NCBI GenBank assembly: GCA_028826165.1
Contig: JAPDFW010000074.1
Coordinates: 310,001 to 374,000, forward strand
DNA from: Anaeramoeba ignava
Lineage: Eukaryota > Metamonada > Anaeramoebidae
Length of the DNA stretch: 64,000 nt
Reading direction: 5' to 3'
The translations under genes were made by a program, and so were the position numbers. Below the pieces are notes generated by a model. The model was not told the DNA's origin. It made no database searches and was given only the letters and a program-made list of their open reading frames with translations. Below, one piece after another: positions 31,505 through 40,965 of this stretch (the stretch's first letter is position 1; the number at the start of each line of letters is the position of its first letter).

Positions 31505-32295
31505 ATTAAGGTTAATTAATAAAATTAATTCCAAAAATAGATTTAGATTAATTTATAAATAGATTTAGATTAATTTATAAATAGATTTTAATTAAATTAT
31601 TTATTTGGGCAAAAAATGGATATTTTATTTTAATTTTAGATTTAGATTAATTTATAAATAGATTTAGATTTATTTATAAATAGATTTTTAATTAAATTAT
31701 AAATAGATTTAGATTAATTTATAAATAAATTTAGATTAATTTATAAATAGATTTAGATTAATTTATAAATAAATAGATTTTAATTAAATTATAAATTTGG
31801 GCAAAAATGGATATTTTATTTTAATTTTAGATTTAGATTAATTTATAAATAGATTTAGATTAATTTATAAATAGATTTAGATTTATTTATAAATAGATTT
31901 AGATTAATTTATAAATAAATAGATTTAGATTAAATTATTTATTTGGGAAAAAAATGGATATTTTATTTTAATTTTAGATTTAGATTAATTTATAAATAGA
32001 TTTAGATTAATTTATAAATAGATTTAGATTAATTTATAAATAAATAGATTTTAATTAAATTATTTATTTGGGCAAAAATGGATATTTTATTTTAATTTTA
32101 GATTTAGATTAATTTATAAATAGATTTAGATTAAATTTAAATAGATTTAGATTAAATTATAAATAGATTTAGATTAATTTATAAATAAATAGATTTAAAT
32201 TAAATTATTTATTTGAGCAAAAAATGGATATTTTAAATTAATTTTAGATTTAGATTAATTTATAAATAGATTTATTTATAAATAGATTTTAATTT
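31505..32295. repeat. Two-level tandem repeat with GGATATTTTATTTTAATTTT cassette
   Basis: The basic unit is GATTTAGATTAATTTATAAA (about 22 bp). At about 31604, 31798, 31944, 32072 and 32210 it is interrupted by a cassette TTTGGGCAAAAAATGGATAT plus TTTATTTTAATTTTAGA. This gives a higher-order repeat of roughly 130-190 bp. No coding frame is visible. It lies between divergent genes. Confidence 0.85.
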
Positions 32296-32427
32296 TAAAA
32301 AGAAAGGAGAAAATTATCTTTTTTTTTTTTCCCATTTTTTCAAGATAACTAAATTTCTTTTTCAATTTAGGGAAAATTTTTTTTTTTTGATTTATTTTTT
32401 CTTTCTTTCTTTTTAATAAATTTATAA

Positions 32428-33807
32428 ATGAATAAAACAGCAATCACATTAACAATCTTTTGTATCTCAAGTTTAATAATCATTTTATTCATCTTATTAA
32501 AACCAACAATCAAGATAAAATTCAAGAAAAATGAGTTTTCTTTTAGTACTTATTTTATCGGGGCTGTTTTAGGAACAGTATCATTATTAGCATTTACATT
32601 GATTAACTTTGATGATGTTATTAACGGATTAAAAGGCAAAAACCAATTAAAGCCTTTAGGAATTCTGATATTATTTTTCTCAATGGTTTTTATTAGTATC
32701 TATCTTGACACAACTGGATTTTTCGAATTTTGTGCTCGATATGCTCTTCAAAAATCAGGAGGAAGTGGAACAAAGCTTTTTATTGTGATTTACATCACAG
32801 TTTCCATATTGACACTTTTTACTTCAAATGATATTGTCATACTAACTTTCACTCCCTTTATTTATTACTTCACAATAGAAGTGGATATTGATCCAATTCC
32901 CTATTTGATCTCTGAATTTTATGCAGCAAACACTTGGAGTATGTCTCTTTTAATCGGCAACCCAACAAATATCCTTCTTGGAACAGCCTTCAGCATCAGC
33001 TTCTTCCAATACTTCAAATGGATGATTTTCCCAACAATTTTTGCTGGAATAGCAAATTTTTTCTTGCTGTATTTTGTTTTCAAAAAGAAAATCTCCTTTT
33101 CCATTCTTAGACCTTCACAACAAGAAATCAAACCCTTAGAAGCAATCAAAACCAAAAAAGGTGCCATTTTGGGATTGCTTTTTCTCCTAATAACAGTTAT
33201 TCTACTCGCAATTTCTCCAACTTTCAAAGTAGAAATGTGGATTGTTTCTGCTGTTTTGGCAGGTTTTCTTCTTCTCATTTTAATCATCAAAGATCTTTAT
33301 CTAAAATTCGCCAGTTCAACTCCCAAAGAATCAAAAACCTTCTCTCTCCCTGAAATTGCAAGGAGACTTCCTTGGCTTGTAATACCCTTTGTGCTGTGCT
33401 TGTTCATAACAGTGGAAGGTCTTCGGAAATATGGAATTCCTTCAAGTATTGGTGGTTTTTTTTCTAGAATCGCAAACAATGATCCAAAACTCATTTTCCT
33501 TTATGGATACTCCTCTTCCATTTCAGCTAATATTCTTAATAACATCCCAATGTCAGTTGCCTTTTCAGGAATTTTGGAAGGTCATGATCAATTGTCTTCC
33601 GTTTTTTCAACTATTATAGGCTCAAATCTTGGAGCAAATTTATCACCAATTGGTGCTCTTGCTGGGATTATGTGGATGTCCATTTTAAGACAAAAAAATG
33701 TTCCACTTACTTTTTGGAAATTTACTCTTTATGGTTTATTAATGACTCCTGTTACAATTTTAATTTGTCTTTCAGTTCTTGCTATTGAATTTTTGATTAT
33801 AAATTGA
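32428..33807 (+). CDS. ArsB/NhaD-type (ion transporter superfamily) membrane permease
   Basis: Single-exon gene of 459 residues with about eleven hydrophobic helices. The two inverted halves carry the signature loops FTSNDIVILTFTPFIYY and SLLIGNPTNILLG in the first half, and NILNNIPMSVAFSG and GSNLGANLSPIGALAGIMW in the second. These are the helix-break motifs of the ArsB/NhaD/citrate-permease superfamily. ArsB exports arsenite and antimonite; related members move Na+/H+ or dicarboxylates, so the substrate is not certain. No ArsA or ArsR gene is nearby. It has no intron, no low-complexity insert, and closely matches bacterial architecture, which suggests acquisition by lateral transfer. The start is the first ATG after a pyrimidine-rich tract (TTTCTTTCTTTCTTTTTAAT). 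Confidence 0.85.
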   Translation: MNKTAITLTIFCISSLIIILFILLKPTIKIKFKKNEFSFSTYFIGAVLGTVSLLAFTLINFDDVINGLKGKNQLKPLGILILFFSMVFISIYLDTTGFFEFCARYALQKSGGSGTKLFIVIYITVSILTLFTSNDIVILTFTPFIYYFTIEVDIDPIPYLISEFYAANTWSMSLLIGNPTNILLGTAFSISFFQYFKWMIFPTIFAGIANFFLLYFVFKKKISFSILRPSQQEIKPLEAIKTKKGAILGLLFLLITVILLAISPTFKVEMWIVSAVLAGFLLLILIIKDLYLKFASSTPKESKTFSLPEIARRLPWLVIPFVLCLFITVEGLRKYGIPSSIGGFFSRIANNDPKLIFLYGYSSSISANILNNIPMSVAFSGILEGHDQLSSVFSTIIGSNLGANLSPIGALAGIMWMSILRQKNVPLTFWKFTLYGLLMTPVTILICLSVLAIEFLIIN

Positions 33808-34080
33808 AAAAAAGAAAAAATAATTTATTTTTTTTTTTCTAATTTGAATTTTCATTTTTTTATTGGTTTGAAAAGATTTTTCTTTTATGGTTTTTATTAG
33901 AAACAAAAATATAAAAGAAAAATCATAATTCTTTTTTTTTTTTTGAATTAAAAATCAAACCTAAAGGAAATCAGGTTTTATCAGAGAATGAAAAGCTTTT
34001 TTTTTCTTATTCACTTTCTTTCTTTTTTGACACTTGATACATTCATACAAATTATTTTAATTTGATAAAAGAAAAAAAGA

Positions 34081-36408
34081 TTAATTCAGATTTTTTTGTT
34101 TGTTTAAATCGTTTAAAAGTAAATCAATTATTGAATTTTGATTTAATTGATAATAATCTTTTAAATCTTCAAATTCTTCTGAAATTGTTTCTTCATTACT
34201 AAATTTATCATGATAAAGAAAATGAATTAATTGTTGAATTGTTTCAAATGATTTTTGTGAATAATCATGAACTTGATTAGAAGAATCGTTGACATTTAAA
34301 AACATTCCTTTGTATAAATCACTTCTTAAAATTAATATTAATTTATGAACTTTAATTTCTTTTTCTTCAACAATTATTGTGAAATCTTTAGTTTCATTTT
34401 GATAATATAATTCTGATAAATCTTTTATTATTCCTTTGATTCCTTTTTTAGATTCAATCCATTTTGAATCAAATCCAATTTCATTGAAAAATTCTTGCAT
34501 TTTGTTTTCTTTTTCTTTATATTTTTGCTTTTCAATTTGTATTTTTCTATAAATATCATTTTGATAACCATTTTCAAGTTTATTAACCAAATTAAAAAAT
34601 TGATCAAAATCAGCAAATCCTGAATAAAGGAAATTGAGAACATATTGAACTTCTTCTTTGGGTTTTTTTAAGCAATTATCAACAAATTTTTGTAAAATGG
34701 AATTATTATTATCAAATCTTGTTAAAAGAATCAATTTATGCACTTGAAATGAAAAATTATCATTTGATTGAATTTGGAAATCTGAAAAATTTTCATTTGA
34801 TTTCAATAAATTGTTTAAATCTTGATTGAGTGAAAAAATTTGGTTCATCAAATAAACAACTTCTTGTGGGAAACTATATTGGATAATATCGAAAGGATTC
34901 GAACCATTTCTGATTAATAAATTAATGACTTTTTCATTTTGTTTGGGAATTCTTATTGCATAATGTAAAGCTGATTCTTGGAATTGATTTTTAGCATTAA
35001 CATCAACCCCTTTTTCAATTAAGTATTTGATAATTTCGAATGGTTTCTTATTTAAAATAGCAAGATGCAAAATAGTTTGACGATCTGCACTTTGGCAAGT
35101 AAAATCTATTCCTTTTTCATTAAGAAATTGAATAACTGCCATTTGGTTTGGGTTTCTATTTTGTAAAACAAAATGTAAAAGTGTTTCTTCATATGCTGTT
35201 TTGGCATTGATGTCTCCTCCTTTTGAAATTAGAAACCGAATAATTTGAATTGCATTCGAATTTGGATTTTGACAAGCATAATGTAAAGGTGTGTCTAGTT
35301 TATTTGTTTTGGCATTGACATCTACTCCTCTCGAAAGGAGATATTCAGCAATTTTGATTGAGTTCTCAACTTGAAATGGGTTTTTGCAAATAAGATGCAA
35401 AGGTGTTTCTGATTTGTTATTGGTGGCGTTGGCATGCGCTCCTTTTGAAATAAGAAATTTGACAATTTCAAACGGATTCTGGTTTTGGTTTGGACTTTGA
35501 CAAATAAGATGCAAAGGTGTGTCAAAATGCGTGCTTGTGGCATTGACATTTGCTCCTTTTGAAACAAGAAATTTGACAACTTCAACAGATTTATTTTTTT
35601 GGCTTTTACAAACTAAATGCAAAGCTGTTTCTGAATTCTTATTTATGGCATTGATATCAGATATAATTGGGAGAAGAAGTTTGATCATTTCAAGTGAAAT
35701 GTAAGTGTTTTTACAAACCAAATGCAAAGACGTTTCTTCTTTATTTGCTTTGACATTGGCATCTGCTCCATGCAAAATTAAATATTTGGCAGTTTCAAAT
35801 GAATTTCTTTGACAAGCAATATGTAATGGTGTTTCTTTTTCGTTATTTTGAGAATTAATTGCAATTCCCGATTCAACAAGAAATTTGATTGTTTGATTGA
35901 AAATGGATTTTTCTTTTTCTTTTTCTTTTTCTTTTTCTTTTTCTTCTAATTTTCTACAAAGAATATGCAAAAGAGAGTTGCCAAATTCACTTTTGACATT
36001 GATATCTCCTCCTTTAGAAACAAGAAATTTAACAATTTCAAATAGATTTTTTTTTTGACTTTGACATGCATAAAATAATGGTGTTTCTTTGATATCATTT
36101 TTGGCATTAACATCAGCTCCTTTTCCAATTAATAATTTGATAACTTCAATTGCTTTATCATTTATATTTAAACAAGCAAAATGTAAAGGAGTTTCTTTAT
36201 TATATTTTGTTTTGACATTTAGATCTTCTCCATTTTCAATTAATTTTTTAATTTCTTCAATAGAATTTGAATCTAAATTTTGATTTTGACATGCAATATG
36301 CAAAGGTTTTTCTTCACTTTTTATTTTATAATTTTCATCTTTTCCATTTTGTTTTGAATTATTTTCTTGTTTTAAATCAATTTCTTTTTTTGAATTAACT
36401 GAACCCAT
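34081..36408 (-). CDS. Ankyrin-repeat protein with two C-terminal BTB domains, myristoylation-type start
   Basis: Single-exon gene of 775 residues. It begins MGSVNSKK, which fits the N-myristoylation consensus (Gly2, small residue at 6, following lysines). Residues about 28-500 are some 14 ankyrin repeats (ETPLHLICKNP, IVKFLISKGAHANATNNKSE). Two BTB domains follow at about 539-605 (DFQIQSNDNFSFQVHKLILL) and 673-760 (DFTIIVEEKEIKVHKLILIL). A lysine/glutamate coiled segment lies between them. The last 240 residues are almost identical to those of the divergent neighbour at 36487-40902. Ankyrin-BTB proteins are usually scaffolds or ubiquitin-ligase adaptors. A membrane-tethered scaffold is inferred from the N-terminus. 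Confidence 0.88.
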   Translation of the reverse strand: MGSVNSKKEIDLKQENNSKQNGKDENYKIKSEEKPLHIACQNQNLDSNSIEEIKKLIENGEDLNVKTKYNKETPLHFACLNINDKAIEVIKLLIGKGADVNAKNDIKETPLFYACQSQKKNLFEIVKFLVSKGGDINVKSEFGNSLLHILCRKLEEKEKEKEKEKEKSIFNQTIKFLVESGIAINSQNNEKETPLHIACQRNSFETAKYLILHGADANVKANKEETSLHLVCKNTYISLEMIKLLLPIISDINAINKNSETALHLVCKSQKNKSVEVVKFLVSKGANVNATSTHFDTPLHLICQSPNQNQNPFEIVKFLISKGAHANATNNKSETPLHLICKNPFQVENSIKIAEYLLSRGVDVNAKTNKLDTPLHYACQNPNSNAIQIIRFLISKGGDINAKTAYEETLLHFVLQNRNPNQMAVIQFLNEKGIDFTCQSADRQTILHLAILNKKPFEIIKYLIEKGVDVNAKNQFQESALHYAIRIPKQNEKVINLLIRNGSNPFDIIQYSFPQEVVYLMNQIFSLNQDLNNLLKSNENFSDFQIQSNDNFSFQVHKLILLTRFDNNNSILQKFVDNCLKKPKEEVQYVLNFLYSGFADFDQFFNLVNKLENGYQNDIYRKIQIEKQKYKEKENKMQEFFNEIGFDSKWIESKKGIKGIIKDLSELYYQNETKDFTIIVEEKEIKVHKLILILRSDLYKGMFLNVNDSSNQVHDYSQKSFETIQQLIHFLYHDKFSNEETISEEFEDLKDYYQLNQNSIIDLLLNDLNKQKNLN

Positions 36409-36486
36409 TTTAAATTAAAAAAAAAATTTAAAAAAAAAATGAAAAAAATTAAAAATCATTTTTTTTTAAAAAAAATCAAAAAGAAA
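36409..36486. promoter_or_regulatory. Shared 78-bp spacer between divergent ankyrin-BTB genes
   Basis: The two start codons are 78 bp apart. The spacer has A-runs, a single reverse TTTTTTTCAT element near 36435-36445 and a TCATTTTTTTTTAAA element at 36467-36480 on the plus strand. Both genes must share this as their proximal control region. Confidence 0.45.
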
Positions 36487-39400
36487 ATGTCTCAATTTGA
36501 ATTAAATCAAAAATTAATTGAAGTTTGTGAAAAAGGAAATGAAATTGAAGTTATTAAATACTTAATTGAAAAAGGAGCTGATATTAATTGCAAAACAAAT
36601 GAAAACAAAACACCTTTACATTTAGTTTGTGAAAAAGGAAATGAAATTGAAATTATTAAATACTTAATTGAAAAAGGAGCTGATATTAATTGTAAAACAA
36701 ATGAAAATAAAACACCTTTACATTTAATTTGTGAAAAAGGAAATGAAATTGAAGTTATTAAATACTTAATTGAAAAAGGAGCTGATGTTAATTGTAAAAC
36801 AAATGAAAATAAAACACCTTTACATTTAGTTTGTGAAAAAGGAAATGAAATTGAAATTATTAAATACTTAATTGAAAAAGGAGCTAATGTTAATTGTAAA
36901 ACAAATGAAAATAAAACACCTTTACATTTAATTTGTGAAAAAGGAAATGAAATTGAAATTATTAAATATTTAATTGAAAAAGGAGCTGATGTTAATTGTA
37001 AAACAAATGAAAACAAAACACCTTTACATTTAATTTGTGAAAAAGGAAATGAAATTGAAGTTATTAAATACTTAATTGAAAAAGGAGCTGATATTAATTG
37101 CAAAACAAATGAAAACAAAACACCTTTACATTTAGTTTGTGAAAAAGGAAATGAAATTGAAGTTATTAAATACTTAATTGAAAAAGGAGCTGATGTAAAC
37201 ACATTAACAGACTTTAATGAAACACCTTTACTTGCTTGCTGCAGAAAAAATTCATTTGAAGCAATTAAAATTCTTGTTGAAAAAGGAGCTGATATTAATA
37301 TTAAAGCACTTGATCAAAAAACACCTTTACATCTGGCTTGCCAATACAATTCACTTGAAACAGTTAAGTTCTTTGTTGAAAAAGGAATCAATATTAATTT
37401 AGTATCAGAAATCAAAGAAACTGCTCTTCACATTGCATGCCAAAAAAGAGATTCATTTGAAGTAATAAAATATCTAGTTGAAAAAGGAGCTAATGTGAAT
37501 TCAAGAAATATTGTGAATGAATCTCCTTTACATTTTGCTTGCCAATATCAAAATTCAGTTGAAGTTCTCAAGCTTCTATTCAGAAAAGATACAAATATAA
37601 ATTCACCAGGATGGTTCAAATTCACTCCATTGCATTTGGCTTGCAAACACCAAAGAAATGTTGAAATGATTAAATTCCTTGTTTCAATCGGTGCTGATGT
37701 TAATGCACAATCTTATATAAATGAAACTCCTCTTCATTTTGCTTGCCAAAATAGCAATCCTTCCTTGGAATTTATCAAGTTTCTTGTTGAATCAGGAGCT
37801 GATGTTAATTTGCAAGACAACGACTCTAAAAAACCTTTACATTTAGCTTGTTTAAATGGAAGTGAAAATATATTTGAAATTATTGAATATTTGATCGAAA
37901 ATGGGACTGATGTCAATTCAAAAATCGCTAATGGCGAAACTCCATTACATTATGCTTGCAAAAATGAAAAGAATAACGTAATTCAAATTATTAAATACTT
38001 AATTGAAAATGGAGCTGATATTAATTGCACAACAAATTACAGAGAAACAATCTTGCACTTTCTTTTTAGATACCAAAGAAATAACCCGAATTTATTCGAA
38101 ATACTCAAATTTGTTGTTGAAAAAGGAGTTGGTATTGGTTTGAGCAACTCTTACAATGATTCAGTTCTACATCATATTTGCCAATACCAAAATGAAAAAA
38201 CGCTGGAGATTGCCAAGTTTTTTGTTTCAAAAGGAGCAAGTATTAATACCAAAAATCAATCAAATCAATCAGCTTTGTATTATGCTTGTTATTATGAAGA
38301 TTATAAACAAGATATTTTCGAAATTATTAAATTTCTTGTTGAAAGTGGAGCTGATGTGAATCAAAAAACAGATTATCAAGAAGACACACCTTTGCACATT
38401 GTTTGCCAGCGGAGAAAAGAGAATCCAATGCAGATTATTGAATATCTACTTTCAAAAGGAGCTAATATAAACGCAAATAATAGATTCCAACAAACACCTT
38501 TACATTTTGCTTGCGAATATCAAAATTCATTTGAGTTGATTAAATATCTTGTTAGTAAAGGAGCTGTTGCTAATAGAAAAACATACAATAACGAAAATCC
38601 TCTGCATCTATCATGCAGACATCAAGACCAAAAAGAAATAGGCATTATTCAGCTTTTTATTGAGCAAGGAATTAATATTAATGAAAAAACAAAATATAAC
38701 GAAACAGCTTTAAGTCATGCTTGTAGATATCACAATTCAGTGGAAATTGTCAAGTATTTGATTCAAAAAGGTGCAAAACCAAATACAAAAAACGAATGGA
38801 ACCAATCACCTTTACATTTTTCTTTTTTCAATAACCCAAATTCACTTGAAATTGTGAAAATTCTTGTTCAAAACAAAGCACCTATAAATGCAAAAGGAGA
38901 TGATGAAAAAACACCTTTACATTACGCTTGTCAATTCCAAGATGTTAAAGATTTGCTTGAAATCATAAAATATTTCATCGAACAAAAAGCAAATGTGAAC
39001 ATCAAAACCATTTACGATGAAACACCTTTGCATTTTCTTTGTCGACGAAATTGTGTGGAGCCGATCAAATTCATCGTTTCAAAAGGTGCAGATGTAAATG
39101 CAAAATCAAAAACTAATCAAACCCCTTTATCTATTTCTTGCTACGGAAACTCACTTGAAATTGTGAAATTTCTCATTGAGCAAAAAGCAAATCCAAATAT
39201 AAAAGCAGATTCAAGTGGAACACCCTTACATATTGCTTGTCAAAGAGGAAATTTGGAATTTATCAAAATTCTTGTTGAAAACAAAGCAAATATTAATACA
39301 AAAGTTTATTCAAATACAACGCCTCTTCATATTGCTTGTGAAAGACCCATTTCAATAGAAATTATCAAATATTTAATTGAGAAAGGAGCGAAAATCAATG

Positions 39401-40902
39401 AAAGAAATGACCAACAAGAATCACCTTTACATATTGTTTGCCGCAACAAAAATTCATTTGAAGTAATCAAATATCTTATTGAAAACGGTGCTGATATTAA
39501 TGCAAAAACAAACAAACAAGAAACTGCTTTGCATTATATTGCTAAAATTCCCAATTCACTTGAATCAATTAAATTTCTTGTTGGAAAAGGAGCTGATTTA
39601 AATGCAAAAACAAATTCGAATGAAACATTGCTCCATATCATATGCGAATCCTCTTTATCATTCCCAGAAATTGAATATGTGGTTGCAAAAGGTGCTGATA
39701 TTAATGCAAAAACAAACGAAAAAGAAACTGCTTTGCATTTTGCTTGTAAAAACCAAAACCAAAATCACAATTCAATTCAAATTATCAAACTTCTTATTGA
39801 AAAAGGTGCTGATATTAATTCCAAAAACCACCATTTATTTACTCCTTTGCATTATTTTTGTAGTTCTGAAAATGATAAAATCAGATATCAAAATCCAAAT
39901 GCACATGAAATTCTCAAATATCTTATTCAATCTGGAGCTGATATTAATGCAAAGAGTTTTAGAAACGAAACTCCTTTATCCATCTCAATTCAAAATAATA
40001 ATCAGAAATCAATCAGATTTTTACTTGAAAATGATCCAAATATTCTTGATTTAGAAATTCAAGGATATTTCAGACTTACAAACGAATTTGCTAATTTAGT
40101 TTCTCAAATTTATTCATTTAATCAAGATTTAAACAATTTATTAAAATCAAATCAATTCTCAAATTATCAAATTCAATCATGTGATGGTTTCAAATTCAAT
40201 GCTCATAAATTGATTCTTTTAACAAGATTTGATAATAATAATTCCATTTTACAAAAATTTGTTGAAAATTGCTTAAAAAAACCCAAAGAAGAAGTTCAAT
40301 ATGTTCTCAATTTCCTTTATTCAGGATTTGTTGATTTTGATCAATTTTTTAATTTGGTTAATAAACTTGAAAATGGTTATCAAAACGAAATTCAAAAAGA
40401 AATACAAATTGAAAAGCAAAAATATAAAGAAAAAGAAAATAAAATGCAAGAATTTTTTAATGAAATTGGATTTGATTCAAAATGGATTGAATCTAAAAAA
40501 GGAATCAAAGGAATAATAAAAGATTTATCAAAATTATATTATCAAAATGAAACTAAAGATTTCACAATAATTGTTGAAGAAAAAGAAATTAAAGTTCATA
40601 AATTAATATTAATTTTAAGAAGTGATTTATACAAAGGAATGTTTGAATTAAATCTTAATGATTCTTCTAATCAAGTTCACGATTATTCACAAAAATCATT
40701 TGAAACAATTCAACAATTAATTCATTTTCTTTATCATGATAAATTTAGTAATGAAGAAACAATTTCAGAAGAATTTGAAGATTTAAAAGATTATTATCAA
40801 TTAAATCAAAATTCAATAATTGATTTACTTTTAAACGATTTAAAAAAACTTAATCCAGAAAAAGAATTCTCAAAAAGAGCTCAGAAAAATTATTTTTTCT
40901 AA
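36487..40902 (+). CDS. Giant ankyrin-repeat protein with two C-terminal BTB domains
   Basis: Single-exon gene of 1471 residues from MSQFELNQKLIEVCEKGN; an in-frame ATG at 36439 would add only a K/F-rich leader. About 34 ankyrin repeats occupy residues about 10-1190. The first seven (nucleotides 36529-37190) are nearly identical at DNA level, with period 99 bp (NEIEVIKYLIEKGADINCKT). Later repeats are diverged and some carry short insertions. BTB domains lie at about 1223-1300 and 1356-1448, matching the head-to-head paralogue almost residue for residue. No signal, membrane helix or zinc site is visible. Scaffold/adaptor function is inferred from the families. Confidence 0.9.
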   Translation: MSQFELNQKLIEVCEKGNEIEVIKYLIEKGADINCKTNENKTPLHLVCEKGNEIEIIKYLIEKGADINCKTNENKTPLHLICEKGNEIEVIKYLIEKGADVNCKTNENKTPLHLVCEKGNEIEIIKYLIEKGANVNCKTNENKTPLHLICEKGNEIEIIKYLIEKGADVNCKTNENKTPLHLICEKGNEIEVIKYLIEKGADINCKTNENKTPLHLVCEKGNEIEVIKYLIEKGADVNTLTDFNETPLLACCRKNSFEAIKILVEKGADINIKALDQKTPLHLACQYNSLETVKFFVEKGININLVSEIKETALHIACQKRDSFEVIKYLVEKGANVNSRNIVNESPLHFACQYQNSVEVLKLLFRKDTNINSPGWFKFTPLHLACKHQRNVEMIKFLVSIGADVNAQSYINETPLHFACQNSNPSLEFIKFLVESGADVNLQDNDSKKPLHLACLNGSENIFEIIEYLIENGTDVNSKIANGETPLHYACKNEKNNVIQIIKYLIENGADINCTTNYRETILHFLFRYQRNNPNLFEILKFVVEKGVGIGLSNSYNDSVLHHICQYQNEKTLEIAKFFVSKGASINTKNQSNQSALYYACYYEDYKQDIFEIIKFLVESGADVNQKTDYQEDTPLHIVCQRRKENPMQIIEYLLSKGANINANNRFQQTPLHFACEYQNSFELIKYLVSKGAVANRKTYNNENPLHLSCRHQDQKEIGIIQLFIEQGININEKTKYNETALSHACRYHNSVEIVKYLIQKGAKPNTKNEWNQSPLHFSFFNNPNSLEIVKILVQNKAPINAKGDDEKTPLHYACQFQDVKDLLEIIKYFIEQKANVNIKTIYDETPLHFLCRRNCVEPIKFIVSKGADVNAKSKTNQTPLSISCYGNSLEIVKFLIEQKANPNIKADSSGTPLHIACQRGNLEFIKILVENKANINTKVYSNTTPLHIACERPISIEIIKYLIEKGAKINERNDQQESPLHIVCRNKNSFEVIKYLIENGADINAKTNKQETALHYIAKIPNSLESIKFLVGKGADLNAKTNSNETLLHIICESSLSFPEIEYVVAKGADINAKTNEKETALHFACKNQNQNHNSIQIIKLLIEKGADINSKNHHLFTPLHYFCSSENDKIRYQNPNAHEILKYLIQSGADINAKSFRNETPLSISIQNNNQKSIRFLLENDPNILDLEIQGYFRLTNEFANLVSQIYSFNQDLNNLLKSNQFSNYQIQSCDGFKFNAHKLILLTRFDNNNSILQKFVENCLKKPKEEVQYVLNFLYSGFVDFDQFFNLVNKLENGYQNEIQKEIQIEKQKYKEKENKMQEFFNEIGFDSKWIESKKGIKGIIKDLSKLYYQNETKDFTIIVEEKEIKVHKLILILRSDLYKGMFELNLNDSSNQVHDYSQKSFETIQQLIHFLYHDKFSNEETISEEFEDLKDYYQLNQNSIIDLLLNDLKKLNPEKEFSKRAQKNYFF
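36529..37190 (+). repeat. Near-identical 99-bp ankyrin coding repeats
   Basis: Seven consecutive 99-bp units begin with TTTGTGAAAAAGGAAATGAA and differ only at scattered positions (GTT/ATT for Val/Ile, GATATT/GATGTT/AATGTT, TGC/TGT). This indicates recent unit duplication or homogenisation. Confidence 0.9.
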
Positions 40903-40965
40903 TTCGAATTTTTTTAATTTTAATTTTATTTAAAATTTTGAATTTTTTTGAAAAAGAAAAATAAA

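Noticed and set aside
36439-36486. Upstream Met at 36439 as start of the giant ankyrin gene
   Set aside because: It adds only a K/F/I leader of poly-A/T origin in the 78-bp shared promoter; the ATG at 36487 gives a sensible N-terminus.
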